The notes: generated from the sequence alone by a model not told the origin. Positions 1-11,250 are shown, numbered from the stretch's first letter. The stretch is DNA of 64,000 bases from Arbacia lixula (GCA_963669155.1 OZ022593.1:7588571-7652570), one strand, 5' to 3'. Translations and numbers: made by a program.

Positions 1-22
1 ATTATTGTAACTTAAATGTAGT

Positions 23-1347
23 GGTAGCTACCAAGAAAACATATCTCCCACATGACCCTGATCTCTGATATCATCCAAACTTTCTATTCGTAAGCATCTG
101 AAGTTATGCATATGCATCTGAACAAAAGCATAAGATTTATCGTCTCGCAAACGTGACGATCTTGCCACCATTCTGTAAAAAAAATACATATTTTTTGCCC
201 TTCATATCTATTTTCCAAAACCATAAGGACTATCAATTTCACCCTTTCTCCTACGAGGTTTGATGTGACAGGGTTGTGTTTTACTCATCATTTTGCAACG
301 ACATGCACCACTTTTGATCATTAGATGATAGTGCTTCTCTTTCCCCGTTTTTTTGTCAATTTTATTTTTGCTTTTATGATTTTTTTTCTTTACATACATG
401 TACTGTTTTTGACATTTCTTCTTTGAATGAATCATAAAAATGAATATTCCTGCAGCAGCATCTACCTGTCGCAGCCTGTGTTAGTTGGTAGATTGGCTGC
501 TCCATCTATCCATTGATTGATTCTATCCACCTTCGCTGTGGTCTGCCCTTCCTTCGCTTGCCTACCCGGTACGGTATGGTGGCCAGCTGTATGTACCGTA
601 TAGGGAGAGAGAAAGTAAGAGGAATATGTAGTGGGAGAGAAAGTAAGAGAGATAAACTGAACTCCAAAAGTTGACGAACACCTGCATTCAGTGTATAATT
701 GGTAGGCTTTATTGATATTCAGGCTCATAGCATAGTTCAAGTTTTGTTGTAAAGTGAATAGTATATAAGAAGGTACATTTTATCCTTGATTCAAACAAAG
801 TTATACTCTAAAAAATGCTGCCTACCAGTCAATATGGCATTTTCTCAAAATGCTAACCTTTTTATTACATTCGCGTAATCTACATATCCAGAGCTTTTCA
901 CCCTTATACAGGGTTAATTGAGTAACTTCAATCATTTTTCCTTTTCCTAGTTAGAAGTCAAACACACAAATAAAATTAAACAATACTTAGTGTTTCACTT
1001 GTATGGAAACCTTTTTTTTATTCAAAAACATAAATGACAAGAAAGGGGATTGAAGTCTGTAGACTGGGGCAGCTAATCCATGATTGCAAGGACTTGTGTC
1101 TCTTCCGTTTTCTTCAAGTAGCCTTTGCATATTCTTTGAATAGTCTTGACTTGCTTTGGGTCATTGTCCTACTGGAAAACGAACCCTCCTCCGATCAGGC
1201 GTTTCCCTAAAGGGAAGGCCTTTCGCTGTAGGATTGAATGATAGCCTTGCTGGTTGAGGATACCATCTACTCTGTGCAAATAAGAAAGATTGGATGATAT
1301 CAGAGATCAGGGCCATGTTGCAGATAGGTTTTCTTGGTAGCTACCAT
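23..1347 (-). mobile_element. Decayed Tc1/mariner-like transposon with ~63-bp inverted repeats
   Basis: The ends are long inverted repeats: 24-86 (starting GGTAGCTACCAAGAAAAC) is matched in reverse complement at 1284-1346. Inside, minus-strand translation of about 1270-1030 gives a Tc1-type transposase C-terminal stretch: GKRLIGGGFVFQ, stop, DNDPKQVKTIQ, then GYLKKTEE and LPQSTDFNP. In Tc1 transposases the matching region reads RLIGxGFxFQQDNDPKHTS then YLKK then PPQSPDLNPIE, so the second catalytic Asp region is recognisable, but stop codons interrupt it. The N-terminal two thirds of the transposase is missing because the right repeat begins directly after this block. The element is therefore non-autonomous and dead. 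Confidence 0.8.
1030..1270 (-). pseudogene. Tc1-like transposase C-terminal fragment
   Basis: Short minus-strand remnant containing DNDPK (the Tc1 DNDPKH block around the second catalytic Asp) and PQSTDFNP (the PQSPDLNP block near the third catalytic residue). In-frame stops lie before DNDPK and after the AIMD tetrapeptide. It lies within the inverted-repeat element at 23-1347. The family assignment rests on motif order and spacing read by eye. Confidence 0.75.
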
Positions 1348-1812
1348 TGATGGTAAGGTAGAATAATTTAAAACCTATATGCAAAATGCTCCAGGAAAGT
1401 GTAGAAAATCAATGGACAAAAAACCGAGCAGAAAAGGAATAGAAGAGGAATATGGAAAAATGAAAGATGGAACAACAAAGATGATAAGGCTCTGGTTGAT
1501 TGTTGTCATCAGAGATAGGAAAACAACAATTAAATCAATATTTCAAAAAAAAAAAAATAAAAGGTTAAGCGATGGTTGCCAGGAGTTCAGGTGTCGTGAC
1601 TTCGGGCTTAAGCAATTAAGCTCATCACCCTTACCGACTACCATTAGTTCCCTTCTGGTATGGCGACCGGCCCATCGCGTATCTCTTCCTACCTCCTAAA
1701 AACTATAGCCTATAAAAACTATAGACTCTAACTCTTTAGGGGAGGAACAAGGGTGATCCCAATGCCTTTGCCGGGCCATCCGACAATCCTTGAACCTTGG
1801 TTTTGCAACCTT
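1348..1812. other. Noncoding stretch, nothing recognised
   Basis: AT-rich sequence with a poly-A run near 1543. The plus-strand open frame at 1379-1699 is Lys/Arg-rich with no domain and looks like chance. Confidence 0.4.
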
Positions 1813-1897
1813 GGAGTTAGCGGGTTTCGAACCCGTGCTCGCTAGCACGAGTGTGAGGTAGTCCCGGCGCTTACCCTACCACTAGGCTATAAGACGT
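1813..1897 (-). repeat. tRNA-derived SINE-like fragment
   Basis: The minus strand reads TAGCCTAGTGGTAGGG (A-box-like) followed about 45 nt later by GGGTTCGAAACCC (a good polymerase III B box within a perfect stem). The spacing fits a tRNA-like promoter. No normal anticodon arm or acceptor stem can be folded, so this is read as a tRNA-derived SINE or tRNA pseudogene. Confidence 0.5.
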
Positions 1898-1970
1898 CGG
1901 TGGTTTTGCTTGGTGATTTTAGCGTATAGACTATTAGTTTCAAACCAACGAGAGAAAAAGCAAAAGAGTA

Positions 1971-2042
1971 TCCATGTCAGGGAATCGAACTCACGACCTT
2001 CAGGTTATCAGTCTGACGCTCTGACAACTGAGCCAACAGACC
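1971..2042 (-). pseudogene. tRNA-like sequence (Ile-GAU-like), degenerate
   Basis: The minus strand gives a 72-nt tRNA-shaped sequence: perfect D stem (GCTC/GAGC), anticodon stem with 4 of 5 pairs, a seven-base loop CTGATAA (anticodon GAT) and a TTCGATT T-loop. The acceptor stem pairs at only about 3 of 7 positions and the T stem at about 2 of 5. Cytosolic eukaryotic tRNA-Ile normally carries AAU or UAU. It is therefore more likely a tRNA pseudogene or SINE head than a working tRNA. Confidence 0.45.
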
Positions 2043-2176
2043 GATTGCTGAAGTTGTTATCTTTTCAAAGAGTATTAAAAATATATCCTTGCAGATTTGT
2101 CAACAAGTTTCTATCTGCTACTGAGGTAATTTTCTTTTTGATATAAAGAAATGTGCAATTTATGACAAAATCACAT

Positions 2177-2194
2177 GGGGGGGGGGGGGGGGGT
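2177..2194. repeat. Poly-G run
   Basis: Uninterrupted run of G. Similar G or C runs recur at about 9240, 11398, 16026, 22330, 29985, 32490, 43110, 44200, 49485, 60812 and 61118. Confidence 0.9.
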
Positions 2195-2334
2195 GATTTG
2201 TTGCCCAAATGTATCCTGAAAGTGACCCGAGAGCCCTTTAAATCTGATACAATCTTGTAGTAACATGAACTATGATATGACATCTTATATGCTGTGAGAT
2301 AATTGGCCATTGAAATGTTACTACTTTTCCATGG

Positions 2335-2445
2335 CGCTCGCTCTTTTCTCTCCGTCTCTCTCTCTCCCGACCTCCTCTCTCTCCACCTCTCTCTCCCCCT
2401 CCTCCTCTCTTTCTCTCTCCCCCCCTCTCTTTCTCTAAAGCCATC
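2335..2445. repeat. CT-rich low-complexity tract
   Basis: Pyrimidine-rich microsatellite-like sequence. Open frames on either strand here are Ser/Leu or Arg/Glu/Gly simple repeats and are not genes. Confidence 0.85.
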
Positions 2446-2485
2446 TTCGTTGTTCTTTTCTCTTCCGATGCAAGCATTCTTTCAT

Positions 2486-2703
2486 AGAGTACCGAAGTGG
2501 TGTCGTCATATGAACATGACAAATTGGCTCTAAACAAACTCACTCCACTGACAGGTTTACCTGTCCGATATTGTATATCGGCCTAGTGTCCGGCATTCTC
2601 AATTACATTCTCCGTTGTAATCACCGCTGCTTGTTCTGCCCGTATTGTTTAGAGCCATCTGTCTTGACAATGCTCAAATGGCGTCACACTTCGGTACTCT
2701 ATA
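2486..2703. mobile_element. Foldback (MITE-like) element
   Basis: The arms are inverted: AGAGTACCGAAGTGGTG at the left is mirrored by CACTTCGGTACTCT at the right, and the inner pair TGGCTCTAAACAA / TTGTTTAGAGCCA also matches. Total length is about 215 bp with no coding potential, as expected for a non-autonomous DNA transposon. Confidence 0.7.
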
Positions 2704-3019
2704 TTCAGATAAGCAGACGTAGACGGTTGCTTATTTTCCCCACAAATATATTTTTTATTCTTGAATGCATCAACATTTTCAAATTTATGACATATATCAA
2801 TACGGTAATGATGAAACTGATCCATGTATAATCATGTAAATACTCATTGTTTTTATGAAGGAAAAACTCAAATATCTATATTGTGGATGCAGAGAATTGT
2901 CCTAGTCAAAACTCAATTAAACAGTGATGCAACACTCTGGCAATTGTCGACCAAAACTCTCCTGAATATAAAAAATGTTATGTTGTTTTCTTACATATTA
3001 TTTGCTGGCTGAGCCCCCC

Positions 3020-4735
3020 CCCCCTCCCCACAAAAATACAACTAAAATCAGAGTAAGAAAGTAAAATGATTTATTACATTATAAAATTGAAAATGAGAAT
3101 GAGGGATATTATGTGGGATATGTGACAAACATACATTTCATTTCAAGAACTAAAAATTAAAAATACATACCTGTTCTTTTATAATGCTGTCTTTATTAAA
3201 CGCTTAGAAATATAACTTATTAAGTTCTTATTTATTCCATCCTTTAACAGATAAGTACATTAAAATATACTAAGATCCCTTATGCCATGGTCACAACCGG
3301 CCGTCCGTGTTTTTCTACGTGGAGTTGGCAGCTTGCTTGCCAACTTCTACGATCCTTCCCTGCGTCGTCCTTGCGTCCGACGCAAGGAGTTTCAGCGAAA
3401 CCCGACGCAGATCACAAGCAGAGAGAATCATATATGTATATGTGAAGGAACATCTCGGGAGAAATCAAGAAAAACCGAGCTGTATACTCTACAATGCAAA
3501 GAAGCTAGGCCATTTGAATCACCAATTAGATACTTTACACACGCCAACACTGATTCTCATAACATGAATATATAGATAGACAATGTACATGATGGATAGC
3601 TTATATCGTTGGAGATTCACAGGCAATAGAATGTCATTTGAGAGAGAAATAGTTTGTTCAAACATTGCTTTCCTCAATTAAATACAAGCACAATTCTTCT
3701 GCTTCTTATAGAGAATAAATTCCATGCCGTCTTCTTACATCAATACTGTGCACTTCACATGCTATTACTTGCAACACAGGCGTGTGTGTGACGGGGATAT
3801 GCGTCGAAGAATGATCCATGCCGCCGGTCTCTTACACTAATACATCATGGGTCGACTTTCCCTTATATGCGCAGTTTTGAGAATTCGACGTGCTTCACAT
3901 AATCTTTTAATCCTAATACTCACGGGGGTGCATTATTCCCCCACCCCCGTTATTTTTTGTCGGTACTTCCGAACACCTCAATATTTCGAAACGAACATGA
4001 TTTTTTTCTGATCCTTTCCGCACATTTTGATACCAAATTTATGACGATCGGACCTACCGTGCCGATATCAGATTACGTTTACCAAACACATGTCACTGAA
4101 ATTTCGCTATTTTTCTATATGACTGAGCACAACCATATGGACAAAATCATGCAGGAGATTTCCTATTTTATGTAAATACTATTCTAATAGGTAGTGTAAA
4201 TAATTACAACACACACAAACCCACATACACCCACATTCACACACTTACACCCAAATCGCAAAATGCGCTTGACGAAAAACAATGAAATACGTGAGAAATA
4301 ATTACCACAACCTATCCTTTTTTTTTAGGTATTGATGAGGGGTTTTTGAAAGACATTTGTACCAGAAATTGATATTCATGAGGCTTTATCTAGTGATTTC
4401 TTGCATAAATGAGCATACATTATTGAATTTAAAAAATAAAGGCACTTTCGTAAATCTAGCTATACAACTTGTAGAGTACATAATTCTTGACCCTTATAAC
4501 AAAAAAATTAGGGAATCGGGCGGCCCATGGCCATAATGCCCTCCCCCCCCCCGCCCCACCCTAACATGCTTTGAAATACCCCGGTAGTATTAGGGTTAAG
4601 AGAGGTGGTGTCATTCTTTGTTCAAAAGTATTCATGCATGCAATCCAACTTTTCGTGAAATAATTCAACGATCATGATTTGCCTTGTGGTCTGTCCAAGC
4701 TATCTTGATAGTTAATATGACTGCTTGATATACTA
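3020..4735. other. Noncoding stretch with repeat fragments
   Basis: AT-rich. From about 3284 a GC-richer block (GGTCACAACCGGCCGTCCG...) looks like the end of a dispersed repeat, and 3845-3876 resembles the end of the foldback family found at 26520 and 48035. Two overlapping open frames at 3282-3575 lie inside the repeat and show no domain. A short CACA-rich patch lies at 4209-4245. Confidence 0.35.
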
Positions 4736-4736
4736 A

Positions 4737-4738
<2 letters not shown>

Positions 4739-4770
<32 letters not shown>
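4739..4770. repeat. (CT)n microsatellite
   Basis: About 15 perfect CT units. Confidence 0.95.
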
Positions 4771-4772
<2 letters not shown>

Positions 4773-5389
4773 GTGCTTTGTCGTGTGACGTAGGCGATCA
4801 TGGAGTGCCACACAGTTCTCTGTACTGAGCTCTTGGTACCAATTGCATATCATGGTAAACCAGTTAGTCAGGATGCTTATCAACTTATTAATCCTTCTTC
4901 CCATGCCCCATACCCCTGGTTCTTTTTCATCAATCCAAACTCTTTCAAGTAAACTTTACACAGTATACGACGTACAAAATCTCAACCTTCAGATTCTTGA
5001 CTCACATATCAGTTTCATAATATACATACATGATAATGAAACATTCTCCTTTGTGTGACATAACACATACAGCTATGACTTGAGTCATAAGTCACAAGTT
5101 AGGTAAATACTCGTTCTAGGCATATCTGAATATGATCCGCTATTACGGTGAACATGTCTATACTGACTGTCCAATAGGTGGATACAAAATACTTTTTGTT
5201 CCCCTGCATCAGTTATAAACTAATGCTCAATACCCCAAAGGAGATGCAGTCCGCTGGTTCAATAATGATGTGCGAGTTTCGGCATGTAAACAATTAAGAT
5301 TGACGGTTATTTCTGACCGGTCAATTCTAAAGCTCGCAGCTTAATCAAGAGAGTGATGTGTCGCTGATATTTATATAGGACATGTGTGG

Positions 5390-5845
5390 AGTTACCCCGG
5401 TGTTCCTCTGTGGGAAAGTCCACCCTTCAATGACCTCTCCTAAAGGAGAGATGTAGCGTTAATTAGTTGAGCTACCTCTGCGCGTTCTCTTCCAAAGCCC
5501 ATCCGTTAATTCATCGTGACCTTTATTTTAGGCAAGATTTAGAGTTGATTTGTTGCGCTAGCTCAGCGGCCTCTCTCCCCCCCTTACCATTTTGTCAAGT
5601 TTCGCAAAAGTCCATCCTATAATGGCATCTCTGGTAGGAGAAATTTCTTGTTCATTTGTCAAGCTGGCTGCGCGGATTAATTATCTCCCTCACTCATCCT
5701 TCGTTAAGTCGTGGCAAAGTCCATCCTACAGTCTATAGTGACCACTCCTTTAGGAAGATTTAGCCTAGTGTTCATTTGTTGAGCTCCGCGAGTTCTCGAC
5801 AATCTCCCTCACTCATCCTACTTTAATTCGGCCTGCTTTGGCGCT
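5390..5845. repeat. Degenerate ~110-150-bp tandem repeat
   Basis: Related sub-blocks recur in order: AAAGTCCATCCTA, then a control phrase like GGCATCTCT or GACCACTCCT, TAGGA(G/A)AGAT, TTCATTTGTTGAGCT and CTCCCTCACTCATCCT. At least three diverged copies are visible. There is no open reading frame of interest. Confidence 0.5.
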
Positions 5846-5876
5846 TCCTACAGTAGCGTCCCCGCCGACGACGGAA

Positions 5877-5963
5877 TTCTTATGGAATTCTCGCTTTCCT
5901 TCATACATTAATGAATAACTATGAATTATGATTCCCCAAGATGTAAATTACTGCTAAGTTTCT
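5877..5963. repeat. Direct repeat, copy 1 (flanks DUF829 exon)
   Basis: About 85 bp beginning TTCTTATGGAATTCTCGC, repeated in the same orientation at 6278-6362 on the other side of the terminal DUF829-like exon. Confidence 0.8.
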
Positions 5964-6024
5964 CTAACTGGAACGTGCGGCAGCGCTGCAGTGTCAGCTT
6001 GCCTATAAAGTCGTAGATGCTCTC

Positions 6025-6219
6025 CTACTCGTCACTGTGCTTCGCAAAGTGGGGAGCTCTGCAACACTTGACGTCAAGGTCGCTCTCCACATGCTTGCGC
6101 CACTGCCATGACTGCTCGACCAACTCGTCGTTTTCCTTGGCCGTGGCGATCGGGTCATCGCGAGAGAAGAGGTTCAGGGCGGGCGCCTTGACCGGGCGGC
6201 CAGTAAAGATCTCATTCAC
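6025..6219 (-). pseudogene. DUF829-like terminal exon with early stop
   Basis: The acceptor CTGCAG precedes 6219, phase 0, matching the upstream donor. Translation runs VNEIFTGRPVKAPALNLF to HFAKHSDE then TAG. The same frame continues as ESIYDFIGKLTLQRC down to about 5930, which fits the family's Y...F.. ending and suggests the TAG is a mutation. Confidence 0.6.
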
Positions 6220-6277
6220 CTGCAGGACAATGCAGAACAATAGGACCGTTAATAAACTCTGCTTTGTTTCTTTGGAA

Positions 6278-6362
6278 ATTCTTATGGAATTCTCGCTTTC
6301 CTTCATACATTAATGAATCATTATGAATTCTGATTCCCCAAGATGTAAATCACTGCTGAGTT
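6278..6362. repeat. Direct repeat, copy 2
   Basis: Same sequence as 5877-5963 with a few substitutions, in direct orientation. Confidence 0.8.
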
Positions 6363-6636
6363 TATGCCTTGTAAAATGTTAAAAATATGTGGCTTGTTTG
6401 AGACCGAGTCTCCGCGAGACTAGATGGGTCTCCGAGAAGTCATCGTGAATTCGAATGCGCTTGATTTTTTTTTCAAGTCTCCTGTAAGTCTCTGGAACTT
6501 ATCTATGCTGTCCTTGCGACATCTCCACCAATAAGAAGGACCTTTAACTCTTACATTACCATTCCCTGAAGACCACATTGGCTTACTACACATCTTCACG
6601 CCAATGCTCACGAGAAAGTTCACCCTTCAAGCTCAC

Positions 6637-6993
6637 CTTGACGATGCTATCCATAAATGCGTAAAGGAGTTGTTGGCGGCCTGCGAGTAGATACCTCGTA
6701 GCTATCCCTGGAGAGAATACAACTGTACAGGATCTGATCAACGATGCGGTAACGCACCGATGCATAGGCCTAACGGCTACTCCGCTCCGCAGACGAGCGC
6801 TTCTTCTCCCTCTTGTGCATCCATCAGGTCGAGCATCTCGGCGTACACGTGGCTGCTGACGGAGAAGGCATGGACCAGGAGAGGGCGGGTGTCGCCGTCC
6901 GTGACATAATCCAGGATCTCCCGCGCGATCTCCTTGGCGTGGGCGGGCCAGGCGATGTCGATGGGTCGTGTCTTGACCACCAGTTCATCGAAT
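6637..6993 (-). pseudogene. DUF829-like exon with two frameshifts
   Basis: The acceptor TTCTAG precedes 6993 and the donor AAG|GTGAGC lies at 6637. Translation needs three frames in succession to follow the family: FDELVV...ALVCGAE, then YRIVDQILYS, then ATRYLLAGRQ. A normal two-exon split does not fix this, because the frames change within a few bases and no intron would fit. Confidence 0.55.
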
Positions 6994-7499
6994 CTAGAAC
7001 AACTAAAAAATATACAACATTGAAACATGTATTATATCAACATATGACTTAACATAGGAAAATATAAATAGTGACTGATCGGCAATAGCGACGATTAATA
7101 AAAAGCGGCACAACATGAGTATTGCAGAGATTTAAGTATAAACAATAATTGATTGATTGATTGATTAATTGATTAGAAATTAACGACACTACTAACACTT
7201 GAGTGTCATATAAGTGTCGAACAGTTCATCTAAAAAGATTATACAGTTCAAGATTCCCTAATGTGATTTACAGAATTTGAGCAGGATTATAAATCAGAAA
7301 TAAATCAATATGTTAACTACTTCCTCGGGATAACTTCCCTACTCTTTATGAAAAGAGAAGCAGGTTCTTTAACGTGCCAATGGTGTGACTCTCCTTTACA
7401 CGGGACCGACGGTTTAAAGTATCCTTCGAAAGACTAGGCAATTGGAATAAAATACCTTGCCCAAGGGTATACCTGTTGTGATTGGGATACGATCATTTT

Positions 7500-7840
7500 C
7501 CCACTTAAAATCTAGTGTAAAGAATGATCTTCTTTAGAAAGTTTATAACACATAATCACGAAATATCTGTAAATAATGTCTTGAGGTCAGGATTATCAAC
7601 AAGTTAATACGAATATTTGCAAGTTCAACACATTCAAGGAGAATGTGTTTAATTGTTAGTGTATAATTACATGATATGCATTGAGGTGGATTTTCTACTG
7701 CAAATAAGTATGCATGAGGCAAATGAGAATGCCCAAAACGAGCACGGGTCAAGTATAAACAATGCAGAAAAAGGTTTACCCGTAAATGCCTCAGTGGCTT
7801 GACAAATTGGGTACACCTGTGTAAAAAGAGCATGCAGATA
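7500..7840 (-). pseudogene. Non-LTR retrotransposon 3' coding fragment
   Basis: The minus-strand frame 7833-7543 contains LTRARFGHSHLPHAYLF then PPQCISCNYTLTIKHILLEC. This matches the C-terminal tail of Jockey/I/CR1-like LINE ORF2 proteins, where LxRLRIGHTRLTHxYLL is followed by a C..C...(6)..H....C cysteine-histidine knuckle. Only the tail is present, so the copy is truncated and inactive. Confidence 0.75.
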
Positions 7841-7869
7841 GATAAAATAATTACACCGGGGAGCTAAAG

Positions 7870-9225
7870 CTGTTAACTTATTTTATTCTATGTTGCGCCA
7901 GGTAAAGAGTATTTAGAGAGGAGGAATCACATTGTGGGGTTCTTCATAAATAAAATAAAGAATAAATATCGGAACTAACGCTTATGTAGTTTCAAAATGA
8001 AACTTTAATTATAAGGAATGCATGACATTATCAGATTATAATGAAACGCAATAACATACACATAGCAATTGAATTGAACAGTGAAATGCTGCCTCAATAC
8101 AATAATTTTCAAATAGGAATGAGGATGGATAAACAATCAAATATTTTAATATTGACTCTGTCTACTAGTCATAAATATATCAAAAGTAATGAATGATATT
8201 ATGGGTTTACATCAAACTATCTTCGACACAGATATCAAAACCTGCATATGGCCGGTTGATAACGTTCAGCGCAGTGTACAGCGTCAATACAATCCGGTTG
8301 CCTTGACGACGCGATCGCGATAACGTTGATTTTTGAAGCGCGAGTTCATCAAAAGACCCGCTGTCGAGGTTACACGGTAGGACATCGATGCCCGAGCTGA
8401 GGTGGTTGTAGTTGCGATCCTCGATGCTCGGCGACGTCGATGAGGGAGATCAGGAAACCGAACAGTCAACACCCGGTCTGGGTGCAAGGGCACGTGATGG
8501 CTGAACCCTTGATTACGGCTGAAATATAGTTACACCGCATCATAAATATATATTCAACCCAAGTATAACCTGAAGGCTTTAATTTTATATCTTGTAAAGC
8601 ACACGGCATCTTAAAATGTCAATAATCACACCATTTGGTTTACCAAATAGACTTCGCAAAAAAAAAACAGCAACCGGATATCTCCTCGATATCTCCAATT
8701 CGCATAATATCCATTTACTAGCATGATAATGTCCAGTGCTAGAATGATTCATACCTCTGCTATGTACAATACTTCCATTTTACCAGCAACCATTACTTAT
8801 GACCGCTTGTTAACAAAATGCGAAAGTTGCATAAACTATTGATTATCAAAACATATAGCCACGCTAAAGTAGTTCTCATTTTCATCCCAATATAAATATA
8901 GGCCCTAAATACACGGTGGTACCAATCAATGAGAAATACCCAACAATATAGGCTTCCTCAAAGTTCGACATGGCTGACATAAAATGGCCGACTTTTTTTT
9001 TACTTGCCAAAAGAGGGCGTTTATGACATTTGACTACTAATTAAACACATTTCATTTTTTGCTGAAAAATACATACGTTCAGTTTCCGAACTAGAAGAAA
9101 TCATTTAATTTGAAATAGTAATTTTCGTGTCACAAATTGTTTGCATTTAAACTGTTCACTTTAGTTGAACGCACTGATTTTTAGAATGCCAAACTTCAAC
9201 CTGAAAGACTTGCCTATACAGAAAT
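7870..9225. other. Noncoding stretch; one weak minus-strand frame
   Basis: Mostly AT-rich. On the minus strand, about 8470-8214 is open without a stop for ~84 codons (SPSSTSPSIEDRNYNHLSS ... FDICVEDSLM then TAA). This could be a terminal exon, but it matches no domain I know and has no start. The rest shows nothing. Confidence 0.25.
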
Positions 9226-9239
9226 TAAACAGTTGTAGA

Positions 9240-9720
9240 CCCCCCCCCCCCCCCCCCCGCGCAAGCTGGCATGTTTCAGACTTACAGTTATTTTGAAGGA
9301 TTGAAGACCCTGTTGCCTGCCTCCCGGAGGAATTTGTGTCCACACGACGGCCGTCTGCACTTCCCGCTCATGACAGCAGAAACAGTGTCAGCTAGAGTTG
9401 GGGCGGATACACTCTCTCTCAGTCCCCAGACTTCCCCGACTCTCTCCCGCACACAGTACTCCTCCCCGTGGGTGACAAAACAGGTATTTCGTCAATCACG
9501 ACAAAATAGCTTCTCACACCACTCCCTCAAACTCATGTACTCTCGGACCCTCGTTCCATCATACCAAGACAAAATCTACCAATCATGTTCTCCCATATGT
9601 GCTCACGTCCCTCACATAATACCCTTAGGGCAAAATCAGGCAAACCGAGAAAACGCGGGTAACAATAAATTAGGCACGGCTCCTAGCTGCGAAAAGGATA
9701 GACAAAAGAATTAAGAGTGC
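9240..9720. other. Unassigned block after a poly-C run
   Basis: An ~18-base C run starts the block. The plus-strand frame 9271-9714 (147 codons) and a minus-strand frame across about 9475-9290 are both open. Neither shows a known domain, and the block resembles a repeat more than a gene. Confidence 0.2.
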
Positions 9721-9925
9721 GATGCATCCAGTGCGCCACAGAGCCTCGGTTACCTGTATTATAAAACATATGGTATGAGGGCTTTTAGAAGATGAGTCGA
9801 ATTAACTCGGCCAGGTGGTGTTTAAAGCTATTACAAAAGAAACACAGTACTGAGCAACGTGGCTTCCATTCTCAGTCAGTTAACCTTTGTAATTTGGCTT
9901 ACATTTTATTTTGACACTGTTTACA

Positions 9926-10644
9926 CAGGGAAGTGTTATAGGAAGGAGTAGAAACTCGAGCATAATACATTACATGCAAACATTGTATGGGTTCTAAAGC
10001 GTGCTCATGAATGTCAAAAGAATTCCATAATCATGACAATGCTTTGATGTTCCATGTGCCGAGCCGACATTTAGCTGATGTCAACTTGAACAGAAATTTC
10101 TTTAATTTCCCATTTGTCTGTAGACGTTTTGTTTTTGACAAATTCGTTTGCAAAATATAAGAAAGTTAACGGCAGATAATGACTCTGCTTTCGTTTTGAA
10201 AAGTATTGAGGAATCATTAAAAATCGGACATATAAGCTATTTGTATTAATTACAAAATTGACCAATTTCTCCACTTTCCGACAACTTGTGCATTTGGGAG
10301 ATTCAACCACCCTCAAAATGATAAATTAAGCTGTGTGTTATCATTAACGGCGTTTGTGTGTGTTTGCGTGAAGCAGAGATATTTTACTTGAAAAACTTGT
10401 TTATTTGTGTTTGCTGATACCTGTTGTGCTAATGGAAGTATTAATGTCATTAACAGAACGGGACAAGCGAAATGAGACTGTACATTTCTTTTGTTCTCTC
10501 TGAGAAACCGTTGCCACACAATCATATTCATAATTGTTCAAACACCTGAACAGCACCTGTTGAGAACACCATAACTTTTCAGCGGCTTGGCACATGGGTT
10601 CAAAGAAAGAAAGTTGCTTCCTATCCTTCCATAACACATCCCTG
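9926..10644. mobile_element. 719-bp TIR element, family A, copy 1
   Basis: It begins CAGGGAAGTGTTATAGGAAGGA and ends TCCTTCCATAACACATCCCTG, which are near-perfect terminal inverted repeats. Most of its length aligns to the copy at 17761-18480. No coding frame beyond short chance ones. No clear target duplication could be read. Confidence 0.75.
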
Positions 10645-10879
10645 GAATCACGAAACTAAGCATTCTGAATGTGGGCTGGTAATGAATTCTAGGTTACTGG
10701 ACCTAAATAACGGGCTGATTTGGAAAGAGTATTTTGCATTTAACTTTTCACATGTGGAATTTAACATGTTGAAGGGTATTGTACTGATGAATTTCAGCAT
10801 TCAATGAAAACATGTGCATGAGATATTAGGTTTGAAAAGTAAATGGAGTTTTTACAATGTTTAGAGATAATCTATTGCA

Positions 10880-11250
10880 CAAAAGCTAATTGTGAACATG
10901 CATTAAATGAACATTCACTTTATTGATCAAAATGTAAATGATTTCTTCAGAGGCAACTAAAGCAGTGTCGACTGCAAAAAGAACGTAGTCACAAGGATGT
11001 GGGGAATTGATTATATCATTGATATATATTAGAAACAATAAAGGAGCAAGTAGTGAACCCTGAGGTACACCAGGTGTAAGAAACATGAAATCAGAAGTAT
11101 GTGAGTTATACACAGTGTATTATTTTCTGTCCGCTAGATAGCCTTGAAACCAAAGAAGTGGTATGCCCCGAATCCCGTAATAACGCAATTTTGCTAAAAG
11201 TATTGTATGCGACAGGGTATCAAATGCTAAATTGATAAATCCATAAAAAT
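10880..11250 (-). pseudogene. Non-LTR reverse transcriptase fragment
   Basis: Minus-strand translation gives pieces FINLAFDTLSHTILLAKLRYYGIRG and WFQGYLADRK, then TPGVPQGSLLAPLLFLIYIN and YVLFAVDTALV. These are RT blocks: the GVPQGSxLxPLLFxxYIND core is intact, but the catalytic [YF]ADD box reads FAVD and there is a stop after ADRK. It is a short dead LINE fragment of the Jockey/CR1/RTE kind. Confidence 0.85.

Larger units (their letters stand above)
5990..6993 (-). pseudogene. TMEM53/DUF829-family alpha/beta-hydrolase-like gene, probably broken
   Basis: Minus-strand pieces resemble TMEM53/DUF829 proteins. The upstream piece contains FDELVVKTRPIDIAWP and PLLVHAFSVSSHVYAEM, equivalent to the family's PLLFHVFSNGG segment around the nucleophile. 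Next come YRIVDQILYSCILS (cf. RVVGTIFDSAP) and RYLLAGRQQLLYAFMDSIVK. The downstream exon has PALNLFSRDDPIATA (cf. LYSRADEVV) and RAPHFAKHSDE (cf. SAHVSHLRDYP). A phase-0 GT-AG intron (6220-6636) joins the two. Three faults are visible: the reading frame shifts twice inside the first exon, with TAG at 6777-6779, and a TAG at 6025-6027 replaces the expected Tyr, cutting off a tail that would begin ESIYDFIGKL. The N-terminal exons were not found. Sequencing indels are an alternative to true pseudogenisation. Confidence 0.6.

Noticed and set aside
1971..2042. Functional tRNA-Ile(GAU)
   Set aside because: D and anticodon arms are good, but the acceptor and T stems do not pair, and GAU is not the usual cytosolic eukaryotic Ile anticodon.
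5390..5845. Possible CRISPR-like array of spaced repeats
   Set aside because: The sub-blocks are long, diverged and irregular in a clearly eukaryotic context. It is a degenerate minisatellite.
9271..9714. 147-codon open frame as a gene
   Set aside because: No domain, no exon-like borders, an equally open antisense frame and position after a poly-C run. Left as an unassigned block.
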